A stretch of DNA of 25,936 nucleotides, from assembly GCF_000332415.1 (NCBI RefSeq), contig NZ_AOHC02000022.1:1-25936 (forward strand). Direction: 5' to 3'. Of the stretch, positions 1-8,593 are shown in pieces (the first letter of the stretch is position 1; every line of letters begins with the position of its first letter). The position numbers were made by a program, and so were the translations under genes. Under the pieces are notes generated by a model. The model saw only the letters and a list, made by a program, of their open reading frames with translations. It did not search any database and was not told where the DNA came from. The stretch is from Leptospira weilii serovar Ranarum str. ICFT. GTDB lineage: Bacteria; Spirochaetota; Leptospiria; Leptospirales; Leptospiraceae.

Positions 1-843
1 AAACGGTTTATTCAACCAATACGAAACCAAATCGGGCATTCCACCCGTTCCGGTCGAGTTGATCAACTGATCCGGACAAGCCAAACAAAACGCTGGAAAA
101 TCAGTCGATGGCGTCTTTAGCTCATCCATCCAAAACATCTCACCCAAAAATTTACGTTCTTGTTTGAAAGTTACATCCGAAAAATTCTTAGAATAAAGAT
201 AAGCTTGATTGATTCCTTGGACAAGTTTGAGAGGATGATTTATGTCCGGGTTGATACCCGCAATCAGATCGACGTGAAGATCCGTAACCGATCCGGTTTT
301 TACGGAAGTAGCTTGTTTTTCCTCCGTAACTTGTCCGTCCTTGATGTTGTTCGTGGAAATCCCTCTCCAAATTCTAAGATCCGTCCCGAGAGTTACAACT
401 CCGGAAACGTTAGACGAAATAGATCGCAAGGGAATATCGCCGATTACGAGCGCGCCTTGTCTCGCTAAAATTTCAAAGGAATTATCTCTCCAAAGATTGG
501 GACCGTCGCTCGGAAGATTGGAAGGACTATCATACTGGGTTTCTAAAAATTTATGACGAGCTACGAGAGTGCAACTAACGTTATTCGGAACCGAAATGCC
601 GGTAACTGGCGCGACTTCGATTCTTTTACCTTCCACATCGTAAGCGACGAGCGTATCGATCAAGTCCACGTGATTCGGTCCGGAACCGACCACGATGGTT
701 CCTCCACTCTGAACTCCGAATCCTAAAAGATCCAGATCCCTGTTGACGATCTCTTGACTTTTCGATTCCTGTTCTTTTTTCCAGTCTTCCGGAAAAACCC
801 TTTTACCTACGTTCGGAAATTCGATTCCCGATAATTTATCCAT
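1..843 (-). CDS. Phage tail fibre protein, 3' end cut by window edge
   Basis: The frame is open from an ATG at 843 to the left edge (281 codons) and has no stop inside the window, so the C-terminal part, probably including the receptor-binding end, is missing. A strong GAAGGAG ribosome site sits 6 bases before the ATG, and the start overlaps the stop of the preceding gene by 8 bases. The N-terminus (MDKLSGIEFPNVGKRVFPED) followed by Gly/Val/Ser-rich beta-type sequence resembles the baseplate-attachment part of phage fibres. Its place after the gpJ- and gpI-like genes is the usual fibre position in P2 and Mu. The role is inferred mainly from position and composition; no receptor can be predicted. 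Confidence 0.7.
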   Translation of the reverse strand, partial: MDKLSGIEFPNVGKRVFPEDWKKEQESKSQEIVNRDLDLLGFGVQSGGTIVVGSGPNHVDLIDTLVAYDVEGKRIEVAPVTGISVPNNVSCTLVARHKFLETQYDSPSNLPSDGPNLWRDNSFEILARQGALVIGDIPLRSISSNVSGVVTLGTDLRIWRGISTNNIKDGQVTEEKQATSVKTGSVTDLHVDLIAGINPDINHPLKLVQGINQAYLYSKNFSDVTFKQERKFLGEMFWMDELKTPSTDFPAFCLACPDQLINSTGTGGMPDLVSYWLNKPF

Positions 844-1558
844 TGGTAACTCCTTCAAAAGACGGAAAACTTACGGCGATGGCTTCCAATTCGTCATAAA
901 GAACGTTTACGTTGGTCTTCGTATTATTCTCGACTTGAAAGATCAGTTCCCTTTTCAGCTTTTTACACGCGCCGCTGAACGATTCATACGCGTTAGACTT
1001 CGTTAGAATGGAACTTGCAAGTTCCATAATATCATCGTCTTCTTGACTTTTGGATTCGCTCACGAGCGAGATAAGATCGGATTTAAGATTCGCTCTTTCT
1101 TGAACGTTTGCGGAAACCCATCGTTTGGCTTGTGCGGCCAGGATCGGCCAAGAAAGAGGTTCCGCTTTAGGATATCGCGAAAGAATCTGATTCATCGCTT
1201 CGTCGAACTTAAAATGTATTTCTTGAATCTTTTTCTCTTTGTAAGAGGATATCGTTAAAAGACCGCATTGTAAAAGTTCGAGTTCGGTTTTAGGAACCAG
1301 TTTTTCCTCTTCGATTTTCATATCTCCGGGAATCGAAATCAAACCTCGATCCGCTTTTTCGGAAAGGGAAAATTCCTTCAACTCCCCGCCTTCAAACTTA
1401 AAACCTTCCGGTGGAAACGAATTTCCTTGATGGATCTTTTTTTTCTTCCCTTCCGATTTATCCCGATTGAAGAGTTCCACTTCCAATTCTATGGACGATA
1501 AGTTGGAACGGGAATATTCCTCCAAAAACTCGGAAGAATAAACGTAAATCTTTTCCAT
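836..1558 (-). CDS. Tail-fibre-associated protein (DUF4376-like segment)
   Basis: A 240-residue protein between the gpI-like baseplate gene and the fibre gene. The N-terminal third is charged, with a KKKK run encoded by eight adenines. The central part (about 110-150) carries a segment with SRYPKAEPLSWP and AAQAKRWVSA, which resembles the Tyr-Pro...Glu...Ser-Trp-Pro...Glu-Ala pattern in DUF4376 and phage fibre or fibre-assembly proteins. It may therefore be a fibre chaperone or a fibre component. Unlike in P2, where the assembly gene follows the fibre, it precedes the fibre here. Translation starts at ATG 1558 after AAGGAGC, but that ribosome site can pair with an upstream GCTCC. The function is inferred with low certainty; that it is a real gene is well supported. 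Confidence 0.6.
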   Translation of the reverse strand: MEKIYVYSSEFLEEYSRSNLSSIELEVELFNRDKSEGKKKKIHQGNSFPPEGFKFEGGELKEFSLSEKADRGLISIPGDMKIEEEKLVPKTELELLQCGLLTISSYKEKKIQEIHFKFDEAMNQILSRYPKAEPLSWPILAAQAKRWVSANVQERANLKSDLISLVSESKSQEDDDIMELASSILTKSNAYESFSGACKKLKRELIFQVENNTKTNVNVLYDELEAIAVSFPSFEGVTNG

Positions 1559-1562
1559 GATT

Positions 1563-1588
1563 GCTCCTTGATGGGAGCGACTGAGTAG
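1563..1588 (-). promoter_or_regulatory. Shine-Dalgarno-sequestering hairpin with CTACTCAG motif
   Basis: On the minus strand GCTCC (1578-1574) and GGAGC (1567-1563) are perfectly complementary with a 6-base loop, and GGAGC is the ribosome site of the gene starting at 1558. The stem is preceded by CTACTCAGTCGCTC, which recurs with one change in front of the sheath gene (11209-11222). Translational control is inferred; the pairing is seen directly. Confidence 0.4.
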
Positions 1589-1623
1589 TTCCGCGAATTT
1601 TAAATATTAAGCGGTTTTTATAT

Positions 1624-2289
1624 TTAATAAATTGAATATTCTTTAATCTTTTCGGCTCTGCGCGGATGGAATCGACCGACGAGCGTTCCGCCCATTACGA
1701 ACGGTTCGAAATCGCCTTGATCCTCCCATAATTCGCATACGTTCCCGCCGATGTTCACATTCTCGATGGATTGAACCAAAGCGGTTCGATTGAAAGAGTC
1801 GGCAAGTTTTGGAAATAAAAATCGATATCTGAATAGGACGTATTTCCTCGACATCATTCTTCGATCCAAAGCGCCGCCCATCACAAAACAATTCTTCGTT
1901 TCTTCGGCTTCGTAAACTTTAGAATAACGAATCTCTTCCGGATTCAATCCCGTAGAAAATTGAATGACTTGTTTTTTGGAAGATACCGAAGCGATCGACT
2001 TTTTGAAAAGTTTGGCAAGTAAAAGTCTGTTTCGATACGAATCGTCCGTTTCGCCCGGAAGTTTTTCGATCTTGTATCGGGCTCCCCATAAAATTAATCC
2101 GAAGCCGTCGCTTGTCTCCAGCCACATCTGTCGATACAACCAACTCAACCTTCCCGCCCTTTCATCAAGAATCGAAAGAATCGATTTTAAAACCTTGTAC
2201 CAAAAACCGGAAGCCCCTAGTTTTCGTATTAAACTTCTTTGATTCTTCCAGACATAGGAATCAAAATCGAAAACAAATTTATCAGACAT
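1624..2289 (-). CDS. Baseplate wedge protein, P2 gpI / Mu gp48-like
   Basis: The start chosen is ATG 2289 (MSDKFVFDFDSYVW), which overlaps the end of the gpJ-like gene by 8 bases; an ATG further upstream would run 74 bases into that gene. The 221-residue product has an N-terminal Trp/Leu-rich helical part (SILDERAGRLSWLYRQMW), then GARYKIEKLPGETDDSYRNRL, which matches the usual gpI/gp48 pattern of a hydrophobic element followed by 'geTDeeyR'. The C-terminal part contains two FVMGG repeats. The family closes the baseplate with gpJ and supports fibre attachment. The assignment rests on gene order plus the TDDSYR motif. Confidence 0.7.
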   Translation of the reverse strand: MSDKFVFDFDSYVWKNQRSLIRKLGASGFWYKVLKSILSILDERAGRLSWLYRQMWLETSDGFGLILWGARYKIEKLPGETDDSYRNRLLLAKLFKKSIASVSSKKQVIQFSTGLNPEEIRYSKVYEAEETKNCFVMGGALDRRMMSRKYVLFRYRFLFPKLADSFNRTALVQSIENVNIGGNVCELWEDQGDFEPFVMGGTLVGRFHPRRAEKIKEYSIY

Positions 2290-3412
2290 AAACCGCACCG
2301 AGTACTTGAAAACCGGGGCCTGCGTTCGCCAAAGAACCCGCAGGTACATCAACATTTCCTAATGGATTAAACTCCACATCGATACAATTCGGAAGCGTTT
2401 GATACAAAACCTTTAATTGAGCGTCCACAAAATCCTGACCTTCGCCAAGCGAAAGAAAGTATTCTTCTTTTATCTGATCCAGAACCGCCTGACTTGGAAT
2501 CGTATCCGAAGAGGAAAACTTTACGGTCACGGTTTTATTCACCGCAGTTTCGGAAATATTCTCGATCAATACGTGAGCGACTCCGCCGGGATCGTTTTCC
2601 TCCGAATTAAAATGATCGCCCACTTGCGTCAGTTGGGAATTCGTAAGCGGACCAACCGTTCCTTGGAGAAGAATTTTTATTTCTCCGTCCGTTTTTAAAT
2701 TTTTTGCACTTTTGAAAATCGCCCTTTTGACAAAGGAAAACGTTTCCGCTTCCCCGATATACCAAGCGGGAGTCCACTTTGAAGAAACTCCTTCCGCATT
2801 TTGTAAACGCGCTCGGACGGAAGTTCTCGTTTCTCTATATTGACCTTGTTGCACCGGATTGATTTCTACGTTGGAAACATAGTCGATTCCGTCCGGAGGA
2901 TTTTCTATCGAATTGATCGAACCCGGTACTACGTTACCGATCGGACCGTCCACAACACATTGAACGAGAGCTTCCACGGTAAATTTTCCTTGAGCGTCGA
3001 CGGCTATACCTGCGGGAAGAATTAAGGATTCCTGAAGAAAAAATCGGACCTTTTGATCCTCCCTCCCCGCAGTGGTCACGATCAAAGATTGTGGAATCTC
3101 GCGATCGAACGCGGACGAAACGGCGGAACCGATTCTCACTTTAATGATCGCCGGAAGTGCAGGTTTCCATTGCATCCCTCTACGGATCAAATGTTCGTGA
3201 AGCGCATCGTCTTCCGCCGTGTGAGGATGAATCGCTTTTTGAACGGATATAAGATCGTTATCGATGAATAAAAATACCGCATTCGAAACGGCGCGCAAAA
3301 TCGAAAACGTTTTCGACGTCGGGCTGAACGTATGATTCTTAAATACTCCGGAAGCTTTAACGCTCTGGAGATGGTCCGTAAGAACCTGTTCTTTAGTTAT
3401 ATTCAAATTCAC
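2282..3412 (-). CDS. Baseplate J-like protein (P2 gpJ / Mu gp47)
   Basis: A 376-residue protein beginning with GTG at 3412 behind a strong GGAGG, with its start overlapping the TGA of the small upstream gene (CAGTGA). The central region has the family's 'GxxGNVxxGxI' signature (DGPIGNVVPGSINSIENPP, about 177-195) followed by the VSN segment and ARLQNAE, as in Mu gp47. Members form the baseplate wedge ring and change shape when the sheath contracts. The protein is close to family length with no visible disruption, and it sits between the W-like and I-like genes as expected. Confidence 0.85.
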   Translation of the reverse strand: MNLNITKEQVLTDHLQSVKASGVFKNHTFSPTSKTFSILRAVSNAVFLFIDNDLISVQKAIHPHTAEDDALHEHLIRRGMQWKPALPAIIKVRIGSAVSSAFDREIPQSLIVTTAGREDQKVRFFLQESLILPAGIAVDAQGKFTVEALVQCVVDGPIGNVVPGSINSIENPPDGIDYVSNVEINPVQQGQYRETRTSVRARLQNAEGVSSKWTPAWYIGEAETFSFVKRAIFKSAKNLKTDGEIKILLQGTVGPLTNSQLTQVGDHFNSEENDPGGVAHVLIENISETAVNKTVTVKFSSSDTIPSQAVLDQIKEEYFLSLGEGQDFVDAQLKVLYQTLPNCIDVEFNPLGNVDVPAGSLANAGPGFQVLGAVYV

Positions 3413-3564
3413 TGTTTACCTCCATCCTTAAGTCGAACTCCGAATTTTACACCGTCGCAAGACAACTCGAACGTTCTAAAAATCGATTCATCTTTCCTAC
3501 GGTCGAGTCCGCTCGATTTTTTCTTATTAAAAAGAAAATCATAATTATTTAATATTATTTTCAT
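3409..3564 (-). CDS. Small basic protein in the W-J gap (51 aa)
   Basis: The gap between the gpW-like and gpJ-like genes is filled almost exactly by one open frame of 51 codons plus stop. It begins at ATG 3564, three bases after the TAA of the W-like gene, and its TGA overlaps the GTG of the J-like gene. The product (MKIILNNYDFLFNKKKSSGL at the N-terminus) is Lys/Arg-rich. There is no good ribosome site of its own, so it probably depends on translational coupling. I do not recognise a family. The tight fit between neighbours is the main evidence; it may instead be a linker read only for coupling. Confidence 0.5.
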   Translation of the reverse strand: MKIILNNYDFLFNKKKSSGLDRRKDESIFRTFELSCDGVKFGVRLKDGGKQ

Positions 3565-3567
3565 AAC

Positions 3568-3930
3568 TTATTTCATCAAAATCCCTTTGGCGGATTCTCC
3601 CGTTTTCAATCGGAAATCGACTACGATCCTGCTTTCCATATCAAGAGTAACGTCGATCGAATCGGAATCGATCGCAGGATGTAACTTTAGGATTCTTTCG
3701 GCGTCCCGAATCCTCGCCGCCTGATCGTAGTATTCCGTGGAATTCAAAACGATCCTTTGTCTACTGTAGATTTCGGGGTAATCGATATCGTCCCCTACGG
3801 CCATCTCGAACATCTCTCGAACTTCCGATAAAACGATTCTTACCGCGTTTGTGTCGCTTAACAAATCGTCGTCGGAAGCGTCCAACGCCAAATCCCCGAA
3901 TCGGATGGGATCATTTGCAAAATCGATCAT
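3568..3930 (-). CDS. Baseplate wedge protein, gp25/gpW-like
   Basis: A 120-residue protein with the layout of the GPW/gp25 (T4 gp25, P2 gpW, Mu gp46) family. An acidic N-terminus contains DPIRFGDLALDASDDDLLSD; then comes the family helix IVLSEVREMFEMAVGDDIDYPE with its 'l.T..Ge...p.yG' type position, and a C-terminal VTLDMESRIVVDFRL strand pair. This wedge component joins the sheath initiator and spike. Its ATG shares one base with the stop of the V-like gene upstream (TGATG), a sign of coupling. Length and context fit the family. Confidence 0.75.
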   Translation of the reverse strand: MIDFANDPIRFGDLALDASDDDLLSDTNAVRIVLSEVREMFEMAVGDDIDYPEIYSRQRIVLNSTEYYDQAARIRDAERILKLHPAIDSDSIDVTLDMESRIVVDFRLKTGESAKGILMK

Positions 3931-4502
3931 CAGGTTCCTGCCTTCGGTTTACTCGAAACGGAAGAACCGATCGGAGTGTCCACGTAATCGGTCAAGTGGG
4001 TCGATAAACCTACGGAATCGGAAGATTCCGCAAAAGCGGTGACTTCTTTTTTCGCTTCCACCTTTCCCGTGGTTTTAAAATCGCCGTCCTGTTCTATATT
4101 TCCCCGAATCTTAAACGGTTTACCGCCCAGATCCAAAAGAAACCCTTCGTCGTCGAGAGTTACCTTGATTAGATTATTATAATTTATAAAAGCCTTATTC
4201 TCATTAATTTCCACTTCCACCTTGTCCGCTACTTTCGTCTTAAGGGAATCTATCTTCTCGAAACCGAACGCGGTGTATCTCTTTTCGATGTTATCTCTTG
4301 CGATCAACAGACATTTGGAACCGACTCTAGGAACGATATGTTCGGTCCAAGTCACGTTATGGATAAAATCTTCGGCGACCTTTACGGTCAGAAGTTTTTT
4401 TTCGGAGTCCACCGAATCGACGATTCCCAACTTCGGAAAGAAGATGGGAAAACCGATTTTCCACGCTTGAACGATTGCTTGTATGATGGTCCTATCCGCC
4501 AT
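3930..4502 (-). CDS. Baseplate assembly/spike protein, P2 gpV / Mu gp45-like
   Basis: The frame extends upstream to 4625, but the start chosen is ATG 4502 (MADRTIIQAIVQAWKIGFPI), 10 bases after the stop of the gpD-like gene and behind AAGAGG. This avoids a 113-base overlap. The 190-residue product has an N-terminal OB-like beta region (LGIVDSVDSEKKLLTVKVAE, then HIVPRVGSKCLLI) followed by short repetitive beta segments (VEVEINENKAFINYNN, FLLDLGGKPFKIRGN), as in central spike proteins. It would form the membrane-piercing tip. The C-terminal region ends in a Pro-Ile-Gly-Ser-Ser segment. The call rests on domain layout plus position between D and W. Confidence 0.75.
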   Translation of the reverse strand: MADRTIIQAIVQAWKIGFPIFFPKLGIVDSVDSEKKLLTVKVAEDFIHNVTWTEHIVPRVGSKCLLIARDNIEKRYTAFGFEKIDSLKTKVADKVEVEINENKAFINYNNLIKVTLDDEGFLLDLGGKPFKIRGNIEQDGDFKTTGKVEAKKEVTAFAESSDSVGLSTHLTDYVDTPIGSSVSSKPKAGT

Positions 4503-4512
4503 TTTGCCTCTT

Positions 4513-5556
4513 TTATTTTTTGCGACTCGACTTTGACGATCCGGTTCTCGGAGGTTCGTGATACAAACCCGGATAAATTTCCTGACGATAACCCTTCGTA
4601 TTAAACTTTTTAATAACACGATCAACGAACGCCTTCGCGCTTCTGGAAGAATCCTCCGGATCTTGGATGTCTACGATCTGCGAATGTGTGATCGAAGGAT
4701 AACCGAAGGAAATAAATTTTCCTTTAAAACCCGAGCCGCATTTATCGTCGAAAATTTCTTTGGCTCTTTTTTCGGCGCCCTCGGAATCCAATCCGTCGAT
4801 TTCGTAATAACGCGCTTCCCCTTCTCCATGAACTCCTCTGTACGTTTGTCCCGTTTTCGGATTTTCTCCGCGAACGATGATCTGAAACGGTTTACTTTCC
4901 TGCGGCGTAAGATCGTCTTCGATGATATTCCAAGTAAACCGAAAGATCGGAAATTTTTCCTTGGATTCGGACGTCTTTTGTTTTTGAGGTTTCGATTGAT
5001 TTCCTTTCGAAGCGAAAGTTAGATTCGGATGTTTGAATGCCTTTTGAACGACCAACTTCCAATCATGAAAAAAAACGTCGACTCCGTGAGTTTTTTTCAA
5101 CTCGGATAACGCATAACGTGCCGACTTCTTGGAACATCGAATATCGACCGTTCGTTTGATGTCTGCGTCTCGGACAACGATCGATATGTCCGACTTGATC
5201 CGAGGGTGAATACAATCGTTCAAAAAAGTCATCAACGGTTTTTGATGATAATCCTGAGTCATAATCTTACGCTGACAAAAAAAGAAAGGGTCCACACATT
5301 TTAATTCCAGCGGAACTTTAGGACTGATTTCCAACACATAACCGTTAAATTCCGAAAGAAGGCCGTATCGTGTGTATCCCGCTTTCCAAGTCACTTTTGA
5401 AAACTTAACGATCGAATCTTTTTTTAGATTCTTATACTTGGGAAGTTTGACCGTTAGTATATCCGTGGGAATCTCTCTCGAAGACTCCAACGTAACTTCC
5501 GTTACCGCCGGAAATTTCGTATTCGATATTTCTAATTCTTGATTTAGAGTCAGCAT
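4513..5556 (-). CDS. Tail hub protein, late control gene D-like (P2 gpD / Mu gp44)
   Basis: The 347-residue product is close to the usual gpD length. It has the hub beta domain at the N-terminus (TEVTLESSREIPTDILTVKL, KAGYTRYGLLSEFNGYVLEI), then a middle region with PLELKCVDPFFF, and a C-terminal segment containing GVHGEGEARYYEIDGLDSEGAEKRAKEI, typical of late-control D proteins (a hub ring at the tape-measure tip). In P2 itself the D name comes from an earlier genetic assignment; the structural role is the hub. The start overlaps the stop of the LysM gene by one base (TAATG). The tail end is Ser/Lys-rich and probably disordered. Confidence 0.8.
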   Translation of the reverse strand: MLTLNQELEISNTKFPAVTEVTLESSREIPTDILTVKLPKYKNLKKDSIVKFSKVTWKAGYTRYGLLSEFNGYVLEISPKVPLELKCVDPFFFCQRKIMTQDYHQKPLMTFLNDCIHPRIKSDISIVVRDADIKRTVDIRCSKKSARYALSELKKTHGVDVFFHDWKLVVQKAFKHPNLTFASKGNQSKPQKQKTSESKEKFPIFRFTWNIIEDDLTPQESKPFQIIVRGENPKTGQTYRGVHGEGEARYYEIDGLDSEGAEKRAKEIFDDKCGSGFKGKFISFGYPSITHSQIVDIQDPEDSSRSAKAFVDRVIKKFNTKGYRQEIYPGLYHEPPRTGSSKSSRKK

Positions 5557-5927
5557 TAAACCGTCATCCTCCTTTTTGCGTTTTGTAGTTCGACCTTTGA
5601 AACGAGAGCTTCTATAAAAAGGATCGATCCTATGTTTTCATACGGTTGTATGTTCGAATTGTTCTCTCGAATTTTACCGGAAAAATGTTCCGTCCCGTAA
5701 TGAAAAAAACTGATCGACTCGTATGTTTCTCCTTCCGCAATCGTATGCTGACGGTCTTCGGTCAGAGGGTCCGGAATCTCGATTAAAATTCCGGCTTTCG
5801 GATTTTTCCAATCTTCTATCTGAGGATTGTTATCGAATATCAATCTCCAAATTTCCCATCGGCCGTAATAACGGGCGGCAAGTCTCTGTAACGTATCGTT
5901 GTTTTTAAGAACGTAAAACCGACTCAT
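5556..5927 (-). CDS. Tail protein X with two LysM-like units
   Basis: A 123-residue baseplate-hub accessory protein. P2 gpX is about half this length and holds one LysM-like fold. Here two units can be read: residues 4-52 (YVLKNNDTLQRLAARYYGRW ... ILIEIP) and about 61-108 (HTIAEGETYESISFFHYGTE ... ILFIEA), both with the pattern 'v..gDTl..ia...yG....w..i...N..i......G..l.iP'. LysM-like gpX proteins stiffen the hub or contact peptidoglycan. The ATG overlaps the gpU-like stop by 4 bases. Gene order U-X-D matches P2 exactly. Confidence 0.8.
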   Translation of the reverse strand: MSRFYVLKNNDTLQRLAARYYGRWEIWRLIFDNNPQIEDWKNPKAGILIEIPDPLTEDRQHTIAEGETYESISFFHYGTEHFSGKIRENNSNIQPYENIGSILFIEALVSKVELQNAKRRMTV

Positions 5928-6496
5928 AACGAAGACTCCACGGCGCTATTTTTGGATTCCAAAGAAGCGAGATCCAAATCGTATTCCTCGTCGGACAACA
6001 ACGTAAGCGTGATCGTCTGACTGTACTGGATCGGTTCGGAAGGAAGATCGAAACTTTTACAAACTACATTCTTAATTCCTAATGCGTTTAACATCGAATG
6101 ACTCAAATAAAGAGTTTCGTTTGTTTCCCAGATTTTTTTTAACTCTTTTATTTTTTGTATCATACTCTTTATAAGCGGATTGGAAGGAGCCGCCAAAAAC
6201 CCCGCTCCGTAGGTCGAGGCGAGAATCGTAAACTCAACCGTAATCTCCCAATCCCCGTATCCCGTAAGTTCTTTTACGCTTCCTTTTCCGCCCGGTATAG
6301 AAGTGACTTCTATTTTCTTTTCCTGACTCGCTTTGATCTTAGTCGCGGAAGGAAATTCGTATTCGTTTGCAAAATCCGATCCTATCACTAAACGATCCGT
6401 ATCTCCCGTTATGATTTCCAGCGGCATGTATCCCGCCGGAAGCGGAGGCGGCATCATGTATGCCGGATTAATGGGTATGATAAATTTTCCGCTCAT
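5924..6496 (-). CDS. Tail protein in the gpU position
   Basis: A 190-residue protein. The N-terminus is Pro/Met-rich (NPAYMMPPPLPAGYMPLEII); the rest is mostly beta-forming with one helical stretch (LIKSMIQKIKELKKIWET) and a VTSIPGGKGSVKELTGYGDWEITVEF-type strand region whose 'G.....' and 'W.I....' pattern is common in tube-initiator and gpU-like proteins. In P2 gpU sits between the tape measure and gpX and is needed for tail completion. I recognise no closer family. The start overlaps the end of the tape-measure gene by 4 bases, so the two are coupled. Confidence 0.55.
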   Translation of the reverse strand: MSGKFIIPINPAYMMPPPLPAGYMPLEIITGDTDRLVIGSDFANEYEFPSATKIKASQEKKIEVTSIPGGKGSVKELTGYGDWEITVEFTILASTYGAGFLAAPSNPLIKSMIQKIKELKKIWETNETLYLSHSMLNALGIKNVVCKSFDLPSEPIQYSQTITLTLLSDEEYDLDLASLESKNSAVESSL

Positions 6497-8574
6497 GCCA
6501 ATTCCATCTCCTCAAATCGATCTAGTTCTTGAAATATCGCATCGGTGATGATCTCTCCGATTTTTTTCTTATTTGTCGTCCTATCTCCTACAACCAACTG
6601 ACCGATGATCGATCCGATGGAAACGTTCGCACCACCTTGTCTTCTCATAGACGTCGCTTCGGATATTTCCGCAACTTCCGAAGTTCTACGAACGACTTTT
6701 TTGGAATTCGAATCGACCGATTCGTTGAATCGTTTCAAAACAGGATTCCCTTTCGGTATATCGGATCTTATTCCTTGCATATTCGAATTTCCTAAAGAAG
6801 CAACGTTCCTTTTACTTGCGAGAGTCGTCGCCAAACCGTTCGCCTTGATTCCGGACTTATCGGCTGACAAACCTTGCGTTTTAGTCGCTTGCACTTTAAT
6901 TTGTATGCCGGGCGCCGGCGCGGCTTTGATCGAACCGGAAGGTACGCGTATTTGTTGTGTTCCCGGAACGGGAATCTGATTTTGACCCGGATTCGGAACC
7001 GGCTTGAGTCCAAGTATTTTTGCAAACGGACCTTGTGTTTGTTTGGATCCGCCGGGCAAATAACTTCCGATAAAATCCAACACCGATTTGATTCCCGGAA
7101 ACATAAAATTTAATCCGTTTATAATTGCGTTTCCTATCGTCATAATCAGATTCGAACCCGCACTACTCGCAAATTGCGAAATCGAATTCCAAATATTCAC
7201 AAGTTCCTGAAGGACAAACGATCCGACTGCGGCAAACGGAGCCCATATTATATTCCAAATAGATAATACTGCGTTTCCGAAATTCGTTATACCGACCACA
7301 AGTAGATTCCAAAGATTCGAAACCTCCGTTGCGATCGTATCGACCAATTGAACTATATCGTCCCAATAGTTATAAATCGTAAGACCGATTGCCGCAAACA
7401 GACTTAACCATGGGCCGATCGAAACTAAAATGATACCTGCAATGACGGCGACGAGCCCCTTGGCCCAATCCGGCATTTCCATCCAAGCCCCTTTGACCGT
7501 GTCCCAAGCTGAAACTAAGAAATCGACGAACGAATTCCATTTTTCTAATATATAATTTACGGCTGCCATCGTCGCCGCTTTGATTTCATCCCAATAGGTG
7601 ATGATAAGAGCGACTGCGGCAATCACTCCGACTATGATCAATCCGATCGGATTGCCGACAATCGCAGCCTTTAAGAAAGTAAAGAATGGTACGGCTGCCG
7701 CTTTGAGAAAAATAAATGCGCCTTTAAGCACTGAAAATGTCCCGGCGCCGGATAAAACCGCCGCTCCCAACATGACAAACGTAGCGGCAAATTCCAAGAG
7801 TTTGGGATTATTGATTAGGAAGACGTTTACGACTTCGATCCCATCCGCAATTGCTTTGAATACGTTCGTAAGAACGGATTCTAAAATTCCGAATTTTATA
7901 AGACCCGAGCCTTCGATTCCTTTTCCTAAGTGAATTTTGAAGTTCTTCCATGCCTCGGATGCTCGTTTGAATTGTGCGGGAAAATTGTCCAACGCTTTTA
8001 AGGCTAATTCAGAATCCTTTATATTCCCGAAACTTAATTGATTGATATCTCCGTTAAAGTTCTTAACCGATATCCCCGCTTCGATCAGTCGGTTCGTTAA
8101 ATCTTCGAAACTTCCGCCGGTGGCTAAAGCGCCGTTCGCAACGGCATTAACCAACTTGTTCAGGTTCTCGGCATTCAGTTCCTTAAAAGAGGATTTGATT
8201 TTAAACGCACCGGAAAGGATTTTCTCAACGGGAATTCCAGTGTCGTCGGAAAGTTTAAACGCCGTATTCGAAACGGCGGCTACATCCTGTGCGGTCATGC
8301 CTAGAGTTTTAAAGTTGTTCTCCAACTTGGAACTCTCCATCCTTCCATCGTATAAGTATTTTATAATTTTCGCAATATCAATGCCGACTTTAAGCATCTT
8401 ATTTCCCGAACCCGCTTTATCTAAAGCGACTTGCAACTTAGCGGCATGATTCGCGTCTTGTGCGATCACATTTTTTAATTTATCCCACTTATTGATGATC
8501 TCTTCGATTTTACCGGAGGCAAGATCCGCAATGGTAAAAACAATTTTCAGTTCGTTTGTATTTGTATCGGCCAT
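6493..8574 (-). CDS. Tail tape measure protein (693 aa)
   Basis: The largest tail gene, following the frameshifted chaperone pair, as in most tailed phages. The N-terminal third is helical (KIEEIINKWDKLKNVIAQDA). Residues about 245-425 form a strongly hydrophobic centre with several membrane-like stretches (FAATFVMLGAAVLSGAG, GLIIVGVIAAVALIITY, VAVIAGIILVSIGPWLSLFA). The C-terminal part is Pro/Gln/Lys-rich. Tape measures fix tail length at roughly 1.5 angstrom per residue, which would give about 0.1 micrometre. Hydrophobic segments are thought to help penetrate the target membrane. The start is ATG 8574 behind GGGAGG. No disruption is visible. Confidence 0.85.
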   Translation of the reverse strand: MADTNTNELKIVFTIADLASGKIEEIINKWDKLKNVIAQDANHAAKLQVALDKAGSGNKMLKVGIDIAKIIKYLYDGRMESSKLENNFKTLGMTAQDVAAVSNTAFKLSDDTGIPVEKILSGAFKIKSSFKELNAENLNKLVNAVANGALATGGSFEDLTNRLIEAGISVKNFNGDINQLSFGNIKDSELALKALDNFPAQFKRASEAWKNFKIHLGKGIEGSGLIKFGILESVLTNVFKAIADGIEVVNVFLINNPKLLEFAATFVMLGAAVLSGAGTFSVLKGAFIFLKAAAVPFFTFLKAAIVGNPIGLIIVGVIAAVALIITYWDEIKAATMAAVNYILEKWNSFVDFLVSAWDTVKGAWMEMPDWAKGLVAVIAGIILVSIGPWLSLFAAIGLTIYNYWDDIVQLVDTIATEVSNLWNLLVVGITNFGNAVLSIWNIIWAPFAAVGSFVLQELVNIWNSISQFASSAGSNLIMTIGNAIINGLNFMFPGIKSVLDFIGSYLPGGSKQTQGPFAKILGLKPVPNPGQNQIPVPGTQQIRVPSGSIKAAPAPGIQIKVQATKTQGLSADKSGIKANGLATTLASKRNVASLGNSNMQGIRSDIPKGNPVLKRFNESVDSNSKKVVRRTSEVAEISEATSMRRQGGANVSIGSIIGQLVVGDRTTNKKKIGEIITDAIFQELDRFEEMELA

Positions 8575-8593
8575 ATCCTGCCTCCCGTAATTT

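Noticed and set aside
3930..4625. Longer version of the gpV-like gene starting at 4625
   Set aside because: It would overlap the gpD-like gene by over 100 bases with a basic, non-family N-terminus; ATG 4502 has a ribosome site and the right spacing.
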